Below, one piece after another: positions 6,678 to 12,700 of a stretch of 14,081 nt of DNA. Every line of letters starts with the position of its first letter. Position 1 is the first letter of the stretch. The DNA is from Actinomycetes bacterium. Its GTDB lineage: Bacteria; Actinomycetota; Acidimicrobiia; Acidimicrobiales; JAKAOS01. A program made the position numbers and the translations under genes. The notes beneath the pieces were generated by a model, which saw only the letters and a list, made by a program, of their open reading frames with translations, did no database searches and was not told the origin of the DNA. The DNA lies in assembly GCA_021790615.1 (NCBI GenBank), contig JAJYGW010000089.1, positions 1 through 14,081 of the forward strand. The letters run 5' to 3'.

Positions 6678-8288
6678 TCAGCTCGCCGGCGTACGGTTCC
6701 CACGATTGCTGAGCTGCTCTTCGATCCGCTCTGCGTCGGTCTGCCAGTGCCAGTCTGACGGGACCGCGGCCTCCCCGAGCGTTACGTCCGGTCCGAGGAG
6801 CTCACGGACGGCAGCCTCGAGCTCGCGCGGCGTCGACGCACCGACCGCCGTCACCGTGCCGTCGGTGTCGACGAGGACGTTCGTGGGCACGCCTCGGATG
6901 CCGAGCGCTTCCACCAGCTCGCCAGCTTCGTCGACGAGCACCGTACCCTCGATGCCCCACAGTTTGCAGAATGTCCGCGCCTCGGCGAACGCCCCCGTTC
7001 CTTCCCAGACGTTCACAAGGATGATCTCCAGGCCAGACCGGCCCGCACGCCGACGCAGGTCCTCGATGACCGGCGCTTCTGCGTTGCACGGTCCTCACCA
7101 GCTGGCGAAGACGTTGATGACGTACTTGCGTCCCGACCACTCCCCGAGGTCGCGCAGCTCTTCGGTCCACAGGTCCGGGAGCCGCAGCGCGGGCATGTGC
7201 CTGCCGACCATCGGGTGGAGCGGCCACGCGACCGGGGATTGCGGGGGTCCGTCAAGCAGGTCCTGGACCACCACGAGCGTGCCGGACCCGGCGTTGGCCA
7301 CGAGCACGCGGCCGGGATGCAGCGGGTCTTCGCAGACACCACCGGGTGCGGCACCGACGGGGATCCGCGACCATTCGGCGCCGTCGAGGCCCATGACGCT
7401 CACGGTGCCGTCACCGCGATTGCCAACGTAGAGCCGGTCGTCGCGCGAGCCGACGGTGAGTCCCACGGGAGCGTTCGGCACTGCCATCTCGGAGACCTTC
7501 TCGATCGTGCAGCCGTCGACGCGGGTGATGGTGCTGGCGAGCGAGTCTGCGATGAAGATGCTGCCGCTCGTCCGGTGGACGCCGACGGCGCAGGGTCCTG
7601 CCGGCAACGGGAGACTGCCGACGACTTGGAGCGTCGTCCGGTCGACCACGGTCACCGACGACGCGAGGAAATTCACGCAATAGATGCGTCCTGCCTGCGG
7701 GTCCACAGCGACGGCGCCGGCACCGAGCTCCGCGTCGACGACGGCGGTCCGTTCGAGGCCGTCGACGTCGATCACGCTCATCGTGGAGCTTGCGGCGTCG
7801 CCACAGTAGAGGCGCCGACCTTCGACGTCGATGCACAGCCCCGCGGGATAGCTGCCGACAGGCACCGTTGCCACTACTCTCCCCGCGTACGCGTCGATGA
7901 CCGAGACTTGGTCCGAGCGCGCGTCGGCGGTGAAGATCCTCCCGGTCCGTTCGTCGACGGCGATGTCGATGGGCTCGACTCCGACGGGGATCGTGTCGAC
8001 GACCCGTAGCTCGACCGGATCGACGACTGCCACAGCGTTCGATCTCGAGCATGCGACGTAGATCCGACCGGTTGCGCGGTGGACCGCGACACCCTCGGGG
8101 TCGAGTCCCACCTCCACCTCACCGATGAGCCGGTATGCCCAACCCTCGCCGCCCGGGTCGACCCGACAGGACGGGCCGGCGTCGACGTCGACGTCGGAGG
8201 GCCACCCCAGCCGCACATCGCCGAGCTCCAGTTCCAGCTCCAGATCCTCCAAAGGCGCGTGCACGACCGGCTCCTCCGGCACAGACAT
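6678..8288 (-). CDS. Beta-propeller/thioredoxin selenoprotein (UGPC)
   Basis: One 536-residue frame interrupted only by TGA at 7095-7097. The ATG at 8288 has a strong AAGGAG seven bases upstream. After an acidic leader, residues 63-350 form seven repeats of about 42 residues of YncE/NHL-like type (for example GRIYVACSRSNAVAVVD), so a seven-bladed propeller. A TlpA-like thioredoxin domain follows from about residue 365. The TGA falls at the first Cys of its active site: NVFASW-U-GPCNAEAP, Sec398. The domain continues past the TGA with EIILVNVWEG and the cis-Pro loop GIRGVPTNVLVD. There is no signal peptide, so it is probably a cytosolic thiol oxidoreductase. Stopping at TGA would remove half the thioredoxin fold. 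tRNA-Sec is encoded 216 bp upstream on the other strand. Partners are unknown. Confidence 0.91.
7068..7093 (-). promoter_or_regulatory. Candidate bacterial SECIS of the propeller-thioredoxin gene
   Basis: On the minus strand the hairpin starts two bases after the TGA. Lower stem: GACCG (7093-7089) pairs with CGGTC (7072-7068). Upper stem: CGC (7083-7081) pairs with GCG (7076-7074), closing an AGAA loop (7080-7077) with G at its second position. The loop starts at +15 after the TGA, slightly closer than in fdhF. Five unpaired bases on the left arm make it less regular than the other SECIS. It was folded by eye. Confidence 0.6.
7095..7097 (-). other. In-frame TGA recoded as selenocysteine (Sec398)
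   Basis: On the minus strand the codons read TGG-TGA-GGA-CCG-TGC, that is W-U-G-P-C, in place of the thioredoxin WCGPC. The frame continues open for 138 codons with clear thioredoxin sequence. A sense Cys here would need only one base change, which is also why an isolated sequencing error must be considered; the tRNA-Sec gene nearby argues against it. Confidence 0.9.
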
Positions 8289-8370
8289 CCAGTTCTCCTT
8301 CTCGGTAGGCGATCGTCGCGTCTTCGTGGCGCGGGCAGGAAACCGTAACCGCAAGGGATGGCCCGCCTGA

Positions 8371-8433
8371 TGCGGGGAGGGTGTCCGGGCGTGCGGGGAG
8401 GGTGTCCGGGCATGCAGGGAAGGGGTGCGGGAG
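8371..8433. repeat. G-rich 21-bp tandem repeat before tRNA-Sec
   Basis: Units 8371-8391 and 8392-8412 are identical except for the last base; a third, degenerate copy runs to about 8433. G-runs of three to five continue to about 8468. No gene is supported in 8289-8504: this repeat and the tRNA promoter region are all I see there. The G-runs could form quadruplex structure. Confidence 0.8.
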
Positions 8434-8491
8434 GGGCGTCCGGGGAGGGGCGTGCGGGGAAAGGGGGGTGCGCCCGCGGGCCGAGCGCCTC

Positions 8492-8497
8492 TACGCT
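8492..8497 (+). promoter_or_regulatory. Possible -10 box of the tRNA-Sec gene
   Basis: TACGCT lies 7 bp before the first base of the mature tRNA, the usual distance for a stable-RNA promoter. No convincing -35 box is seen 17 bp upstream in the G-rich stretch, so this is a weak call. Confidence 0.35.
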
Positions 8498-8504
8498 GCC
8501 GCAC

Positions 8505-8597
8505 GGAGGTGTCCAGGCGCCTGGTGGGCCTCCCCGCCTTCAAAGCGGGTGGGACGGGTGAACCCCGTCCGGCGGGTTCGATTCCCGTCCACCTCCG
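8505..8597 (+). tRNA. selC: tRNA-Sec (anticodon TCA)
   Basis: A 93-nt selenocysteine tRNA. The acceptor stem GGAGGTG (8505-8511) pairs with CACCTCC (8590-8596), then G8597 is the discriminator; an eighth position (T8512 with C8589) is mismatched. The anticodon stem CCCGC/GCGGG (8533-8537, 8545-8549) is perfect, with loop CTTCAAA and anticodon TCA at 8540-8542. The long variable arm, a mark of this tRNA, has seven perfect pairs (8552-8558 with 8564-8570). The T arm has the TTCGATT loop (8577-8583). The D arm is AGGC/GCCT (8515-8518, 8528-8531), extendable. CCA is not encoded. It would be charged with Ser, converted by SelA, and carried by SelB to UGA codons such as the two in this window. Confidence 0.96.
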
Positions 8598-8825
8598 CGG
8601 GTCGACGCGTCGGCGCGTGCAGTCCGGCGCGCACAGGCGGTCGCCCGCCCGCTCGCCTGGCCTGGTGGGCGCCCATCTCCGCGGGCCTGCAGCGGGAGGC
8701 CGGCTGCCGAGCGATTGCACGGTGCACCTATAGTTGGCAGTTCCGCCGCAGCTCGTCGGCGGTCCGACGACGGCCACCGGCCTTCGGCGGGGAGCGGGCG
8801 GCGTCGCGGGAGCACGAGGAGCGTC

Positions 8826-8984
8826 ATGACCTTCCAGTCAAGGTTGGAGTCGTGCACCATCTGGCGCTGCGCGGCCTGCGGGGCGCTCGTGCATCCGGCC
8901 GACGAGGGGGCTCCGGCGGCTTGGTGCATGCGTTGTCGTCGAATGGTGCAGGCCGTCCGCGACGGTGCCCGGCGCCCGGCCTGA
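8826..8984 (+). CDS. Small zinc-ribbon-like protein
   Basis: A 52-residue protein with two CxxC pairs: CAAC at about residues 15-18 and CMRC at about 34-37, separated by 15 residues with a His. This spacing suits a one-zinc ribbon of rubredoxin or DnaJ-like type. The ATG at 8826 has GAGGAG four bases upstream. The gene overlaps the start of the Mug-type gene by 20 bp, which suggests coupled translation. I do not recognise a named family; proteins of this form often bind nucleic acid or partner proteins. A candidate -10 box, TATAGT, lies at 8729-8734 with no clear -35, so the rest of the gap 8598-8825 shows nothing more. Confidence 0.6.
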   Translation: MTFQSRLESCTIWRCAACGALVHPADEGAPAAWCMRCRRMVQAVRDGARRPA

Positions 8985-9621
8985 CGACCGTTCCCGGCCC
9001 CGTGCGCCCGCTCGTGGCACCACAGCGCCCCGGCCGTCGCCCCGTGCCCTCGCCGCAGCCCTCGACCGGGGGGCGAAGGTCACCGACGTGGCGGTCCCCG
9101 GCCTCGACGTGCTGTTCTGCGGCATCAATCCGGGTCGATGGTCGGGCGCGGTCGGGCACCACTTCGCGCACCCCGGGAACCGCTTCTGGAAGGCGCTGTA
9201 TCTCGCGGGGTTCACCGATCGGCAGCTCGATCCCGCAGAGGACCGGCTTCTGTTGAGCTACGGCGTCGGGATCACCAATCTCGTCGAGCGCACGACCGCA
9301 GCAGCCGCTGACCTCGCACCCGAGGAGCTGCGCCGGGGAGCCCTGTCCCTCGAGCGCAAGCTGAGACGGCTGCGTCCTCGGACGGTCGCGTTTCTCGGGA
9401 TGAGCGCCTTTCGCGTCGCCTTCGGCAGGCCGCAGGCGGGTGCGGGCCGTCAACACGAGCTGTGCGGCGGAGCTGACGTCTGGGTCCTGCCGAACCCCAG
9501 CGGCCTTCAGGTCGCGTACGGGCTCGACCAGGTGGTCGACCACCTCCGGGCATTGCGTCGGTTCGTCCACGACGGGCGGACATCCGCCGGCGATGTGCCT
9601 GGACAGCGGGCGCCTCGGTAA
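8965..9621 (+). CDS. mug: G:T/U mismatch-specific uracil-DNA glycosylase (Mug type)
   Basis: A 218-residue base-excision repair enzyme that removes uracil or thymine mispaired with guanine, and related damaged bases. Motif A is VLFCGINPG (residues 49-57), with Asn55 in the place of the Mug active-site Asn. It is followed by GHHFAHPGNRFWKALYLAGF (64-83), typical of the family, and SYGVGITNLV. The second DNA-contact motif is VLPNPSG (174-180). The fold ends near residue 200 and a short tail follows. The GTG at 8965 is chosen because the segment PSPRALAAALDRGAKVTD ahead of motif A resembles homologues as I remember them; a GTG at 9088 would give a shorter form. It overlaps the zinc-ribbon gene and lies just ahead of the FAH-family gene. 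Confidence 0.9.
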   Translation: MPGARPDDRSRPRAPARGTTAPRPSPRALAAALDRGAKVTDVAVPGLDVLFCGINPGRWSGAVGHHFAHPGNRFWKALYLAGFTDRQLDPAEDRLLLSYGVGITNLVERTTAAAADLAPEELRRGALSLERKLRRLRPRTVAFLGMSAFRVAFGRPQAGAGRQHELCGGADVWVLPNPSGLQVAYGLDQVVDHLRALRRFVHDGRTSAGDVPGQRAPR

Positions 9622-9632
9622 GGTCCCGGCTC

Positions 9633-10550
9633 ATGCGACTCGCTACGTTCCTGGCTCCTGACGAAACGCCTGCGGGCCCGATGACACGGCAGCACACGGG
9701 GGTCGTCGACGGCGACGACCTCGTCGACCTGACCGATCCGGTGATCGGGCTCCCGGCTGACATGACTGCTCTCCTCACCCTCGGCGACGAGGCATGGGAG
9801 CGGGCTGCGACGGCTGCCGCCACCTCCGCTCGCCGATGGGGCCTCGAGCAGGTGGCGCTGCTCGCGCCGGTCACCTTGCCCCCGAAGGTCCTCGCCATCG
9901 GGAGGAACTACGCGGCGCACGCGGCGGAGATGGGTGCAGAGCGCCCGGTGCGTCAGCTCTGGTTCAACAAGCAGCGCACCGCGGTGACCGGGCCGTCGGC
10001 CGACATCGTCGTCCCGGCGGTCTCCGAACAGGTCGACTACGAAGGTGAGCTCGGCCTGGTGATCAGACGCCGGGCGAAATCGGTCCCCGCGGCACGCTGG
10101 CTCGACGTCGTCGCGGGCTTCACCGTGGGGAACGACGTGAGCGTGCGGGACTGGCAGGCCCACTCTCCGACGTTCACCATGGGGAAGTCGTTCGACACGC
10201 ACTGCCCCCTCGGCCCGTGGATCGTGACGCCCGACGAGGTAGGCGACGCGCGTTCCCTGCGGATTCGAACCTGGGTGAACGGCGAGCTCCGCCAGGACGC
10301 TACGACCGGGGATCTGATCTTCGGGTTCGACGAGATGATCGAGTACCTGACGACGGCCTTCCCGCTCGAACCAGGAGACGTGCTCTTGACCGGGACCCCG
10401 TCGGGGGTCGGGGCGGGCTTCAGGCCGCAGCGATGGCTGAAGTCGGGAGACGTCGTTCGTATCGAGATCACACGGGTCGGCGTCCTGGAGAACCGTGTCG
10501 TCGACCAGCCGCCTGCGGCCCCACCACCCGAACCGTTCCTGGGCCGCTGA
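9633..10550 (+). CDS. Fumarylacetoacetate hydrolase (FAH) family protein
   Basis: A 305-residue member of the FAH superfamily, metal-dependent enzymes that cleave C-C bonds or decarboxylate or hydrate small keto acids in aromatic-compound and related catabolism. An N-terminal domain (1-80) is followed by the catalytic domain, opening with VLAIGRNYAAHAAEMG (87-101). The metal ligands are seen as E137 and E139 (DYEGELGLVI) and D168 (VGNDVSVRD). Further family motifs are MGKSFDTHCPLGPWI (183-197) and LLTGTPSGVG (251-260). The ATG lies 11 bp after the glycosylase stop, with GTAAGG upstream, so the two are probably co-transcribed. Substrate cannot be named: acylpyruvate hydrolase and oxaloacetate decarboxylase relatives share these motifs. 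Confidence 0.92.
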   Translation: MRLATFLAPDETPAGPMTRQHTGVVDGDDLVDLTDPVIGLPADMTALLTLGDEAWERAATAAATSARRWGLEQVALLAPVTLPPKVLAIGRNYAAHAAEMGAERPVRQLWFNKQRTAVTGPSADIVVPAVSEQVDYEGELGLVIRRRAKSVPAARWLDVVAGFTVGNDVSVRDWQAHSPTFTMGKSFDTHCPLGPWIVTPDEVGDARSLRIRTWVNGELRQDATTGDLIFGFDEMIEYLTTAFPLEPGDVLLTGTPSGVGAGFRPQRWLKSGDVVRIEITRVGVLENRVVDQPPAAPPPEPFLGR

Positions 10551-10599
10551 CCGGGTCGCCGGCGCGGGCGCACGGAGAGAGCGGCGCGCACGGCAGAAT

Positions 10600-11052
10600 G
10601 TGGACGTGGAGAGGTACGACCCGGAGCAGCACACGGAGCCCGCAGAGGCAGCCGAGCCCGCAGAGGCAGCCGAGCCAGCAGAGGCAGCCGAGCCCGCAGA
10701 GGCAGCCGAGCCAGCAGGGGCAGCCGAGCCAGCGGCGCTCGGCGAGCAAGAGCGCGGCACGCGGCTCGAGCAGCTCGAACGGGTGATGGACCTCATGCGG
10801 CCTGCCGTCCAGGCAGACGGAGGCGATCTCGTCCTCGTCTCGGCCGACGTCGAGTCCGGCGTGGTGGAAGTGAGGCTCCAGGGAGCGTGCAGCTCCTGCG
10901 CGATCAGCTCCGCGACGTTGCAGGGTGGTGTCGAGCGGATCCTGCGGGACCGGCTGCCCTGGGTCACCGAGGTGAACGGGGGCGTCACAGAGACATTCGA
11001 CCCGTACGAGAGCGCCGTCCTCGGGAAGGGCGCGTACGTCCCCAGGTTCTGA
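10600..11052 (+). CDS. NfuA/NifU C-terminal-domain Fe-S carrier
   Basis: About 150 residues. The NifU-like domain lies at 56-130: LEQLERVMDLMRPAVQADGG, then VVEVRLQGACSSC with the cluster-binding C97-x2-C100. Such proteins hold and hand on [4Fe-4S] clusters to client proteins. The leader is unusual: five 18-bp repeats encode Glu-Pro-Ala-Glu-Ala-Ala (about residues 13-42), an acidic, probably unfolded arm. The C-terminal tail DPYESAVLGKGAYVPRF is also beyond the domain. The start is uncertain: GTG at 10600 or 10606 avoids overlap with the FAH gene, but neither has a clear Shine-Dalgarno, and the frame stays open back to 10495. It follows the FAH gene by 49 bp. Confidence 0.85.
   Translation: MDVERYDPEQHTEPAEAAEPAEAAEPAEAAEPAEAAEPAGAAEPAALGEQERGTRLEQLERVMDLMRPAVQADGGDLVLVSADVESGVVEVRLQGACSSCAISSATLQGGVERILRDRLPWVTEVNGGVTETFDPYESAVLGKGAYVPRF
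10636..10740. repeat. 18-bp tandem repeat in the NfuA-like gene
   Basis: Five units start at 10636, 10654, 10672, 10690 and 10708, with a partial sixth. They differ only at the third base of the Pro codon and at one A/G. Each encodes Glu-Pro-Ala-Glu/Gly-Ala-Ala, so copy change would lengthen or shorten the acidic arm without changing frame. Confidence 0.93.
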
Positions 11053-11089
11053 CCGGGCCCCGACCGCGCCACCGGGCCCCGACCGCGCC
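11052..11089. repeat. 19-bp perfect tandem duplication after the NfuA-like gene
   Basis: Bases 11052-11070 and 11071-11089 are identical, starting at the last base of the NfuA-like stop codon. The unit contains GGGCCC, so each copy is partly self-complementary. No T tract follows, so a terminator cannot be claimed. Confidence 0.85.
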
Positions 11090-11168
11090 ACCAGTCGGTG
11101 CATCCCCGCCGCGTCGTGAGGCGCGCGGTACCGTCGGCGCGGTGAGCGGCGAGGCGGCGAGGAAGGGC

Positions 11169-12098
11169 GTGATCTCCCGCAACGGTCGCACGGCGACCTC
11201 TGCGTTCGGCGTCGGTCGGAGGGAGAGCCACGACTCCTCGGCGTTCTACTCCCGCTTCGCACCCCCGATGCTGTCCAGCGACGACGACGTGGTCCCGTGC
11301 CCAGCAGGTGACACCCTCTGGGCGAGCGACAGCCGGGACCTCTCGTTCCTCCCCGACAAGTGCGTCGCGCTGGTCGTGACGTCCCCTCCGTACTTCGTGG
11401 GCAAGGAGTACGAGCAGAGCCTCGGTGACCGCCACGTCGCTGGCGGCTACCTGGAGTACCTGGGAATGCTTCGCGACGTCTTCTCCGAATGCCGGCGCGT
11501 GCTCGAGCCGGGCGGTCGCATCGCGGTCAATGTCGCGAACCTCGGCCGCAAACCGTACCGGTCCCTCAGCGGCGACGTCACCACGATCCTCCAGGACGAC
11601 CTGGGCTTCCTCTTGCGGGGGGAGATCGTGTGGGTCAAAGGGAAGGGAGCCAACGGGTCGTGCGCGTGGGGGAGCTACGCCTCGGCCGCGAACCCGGTGC
11701 TCCGCGACCTGACGGAGCGCATCGTCGTCGCGTCGAAGGGCCGTTTCGACCGTGCGCTGACCCGCCGCGAGCGCGCGGAGCGCGGGCTGCCATCGGAGAA
11801 CACGATCAGCCCCGAGCATTTCCGGCAGTGGACGCTCGACACGTGGCACTTCCCGCCGGAGTCGGCGAAACGCGTCGGTCACCCCGCTCCGTTCCCGGCG
11901 GAGCTGCCCCGCAGGCTGATCGAGCTCTTCACCTACCGGGGAGACGCGGTGCTCGACCCCTTCGCCGGCGCTGGACAGGTCGCGCTCGCATGCCTCGAGA
12001 CCGAGAGGCGCTACATCTGCGTCGACGTCGACCCGGCGTACGTCGAGCTGGCCCGGCGACGCATCGCCGAGGCCGCCGCGCACGCGACGGCAGGCTGA
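11169..12098 (+). CDS. Beta-class DNA (N4-cytosine/N6-adenine) methyltransferase
   Basis: A 309-residue DNA methylase that transfers methyl from SAM to an exocyclic amine. Catalytic motif IV comes first, VVTSPPYF (69-76), and SAM-binding motif I last, LDPFAGAGQ (262-270); this order marks the beta class. HPAPFP (238-243) and RYICVDVDP (281-289) are further motifs of this fold. The N terminus reads GRTATSAFGVGRRESHDSSA then FYSRFAPP, as in actinobacterial and phage homologues I recall. TSPPY fits either N4-cytosine or N6-adenine activity. GTG 11169 is preferred because AGGA lies five bases upstream; GTG 11142 is an alternative with no such site. No restriction-enzyme gene is adjacent, so it looks like an orphan, perhaps regulatory, methylase. 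Confidence 0.92.
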   Translation: MISRNGRTATSAFGVGRRESHDSSAFYSRFAPPMLSSDDDVVPCPAGDTLWASDSRDLSFLPDKCVALVVTSPPYFVGKEYEQSLGDRHVAGGYLEYLGMLRDVFSECRRVLEPGGRIAVNVANLGRKPYRSLSGDVTTILQDDLGFLLRGEIVWVKGKGANGSCAWGSYASAANPVLRDLTERIVVASKGRFDRALTRRERAERGLPSENTISPEHFRQWTLDTWHFPPESAKRVGHPAPFPAELPRRLIELFTYRGDAVLDPFAGAGQVALACLETERRYICVDVDPAYVELARRRIAEAAAHATAG

Positions 12099-12102
12099 GC
12101 GC

Positions 12103-12128
12103 GGCCCGTCTGACCGGCCCGTCTGACC
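12103..12128. repeat. 13-bp perfect tandem duplication
   Basis: Bases 12103-12115 and 12116-12128 are identical, directly after the DNA methylase gene. A 6-bp hairpin (CGCGGT 12131-12136 with ACCGCG 12143-12148) follows and overlaps the -35 region of the marR promoter. It has no T tract. Confidence 0.8.
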
Positions 12129-12145
12129 GGCGCGGTCTGGGCACC

Positions 12146-12175
12146 GCGACATTAGTTAGAAAAACTAAGTAGAAT
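12146..12175 (+). promoter_or_regulatory. marR promoter with operator between -35 and -10
   Basis: The -35 candidate GCGACA (12146-12151) and the -10 TAGAAT (12170-12175) are 18 bp apart. The spacer holds a perfect inverted repeat, TTAGTT (12152-12157) and AACTAA (12163-12168), 5 bp apart. It is AT-rich in an otherwise GC-rich region. MarR dimers bind repeats of this form, so occupied operator would block RNA polymerase and the regulator would control its own operon. The GTG start lies 6 bp after the -10, so the transcript is probably leaderless. Confidence 0.75.
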
Positions 12176-12181
12176 GACCGT

Positions 12182-12700
12182 GTGACCGATCGACCGGCCG
12201 GCTCTCAGTCGAAGAAAACCGGCGGGCGCACCGCCAGGCGCGCTGGCGAGCGCGGGCAGCCGGCGGGGTCCACCTCGGGTCCTGCCGAGGGCGAGCTCCC
12301 GGCGAGACTGCGGGTCGCGGTCACCCGGCTCAACAGACGGCTCCGGCAGGAATCGGTGACCGGCATCTCCCCGTCCCAGGAGTCGGCGCTCTCGACGATC
12401 AACCGGCTCGGCGAGCCGACCCTCGGTGAGCTCGCGCAGGCAGAGCAGGTGCAGCCGCCGACGATGACCCGAGTGGTGGCTGCGATGCAGGCCGCGGGGC
12501 TGATCATGCGGCACGGGGACGAGGACGACCGCAGGGTGAGCAGGGTCGAGCTCACCTCCGAGGGGCGCGCGACGCTCGAGCGCAGCAAGAACCTGAAGAA
12601 CGCCCACCTCGCACGCCAGATCGCGACGCTCACGTCGATCGAGCGGTCCCGGGCCGTCGACCTCGCTGCCCTGCTCGAGAAGCTGGTCGAGGATCGATGA
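12182..12700 (+). CDS. MarR-family transcriptional regulator
   Basis: A 172-residue winged helix-turn-helix repressor of the MarR family, usually released from DNA by small phenolic or drug-like ligands. A basic, unconserved arm (1-38) is followed by the dimer helix and the domain: SPSQESALSTINRLGEPTLG (64-83), recognition helix VQPPTMTRVVAAMQAAGLI (90-108), and the wing RHGDEDDRRVSRVELTSEG (110-128), all typical. The C-terminal helices (140-170) complete the dimer. The GTG at 12182 is taken because it lies 6 bp after the -10 box, with no room for a leader. The stop overlaps the ATG of the MFS gene by 4 bp (ATGA), so the two are translationally coupled and the regulator very probably controls the exporter. 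Confidence 0.93.
   Translation: MTDRPAGSQSKKTGGRTARRAGERGQPAGSTSGPAEGELPARLRVAVTRLNRRLRQESVTGISPSQESALSTINRLGEPTLGELAQAEQVQPPTMTRVVAAMQAAGLIMRHGDEDDRRVSRVELTSEGRATLERSKNLKNAHLARQIATLTSIERSRAVDLAALLEKLVEDR

Noticed and set aside
8358..8561. Short plus-strand open frame across the G-rich repeats
   Set aside because: It runs into the tRNA-Sec gene and consists of low-complexity Gly/Arg sequence.
7095..8777. A propeller protein ending at TGA, with an upstream extension to 8777
   Set aside because: The thioredoxin fold continues in frame past the TGA. The extension covers the tRNA-Sec gene and G-rich repeats, while ATG 8288 has a strong ribosome-binding site.
9507..12152. An 881-codon open frame on the minus strand
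   Set aside because: It lies opposite four genes with clear motifs, and its sequence is Arg/Ala/Gly-rich with no domain. Such shadows are common in high-GC DNA.
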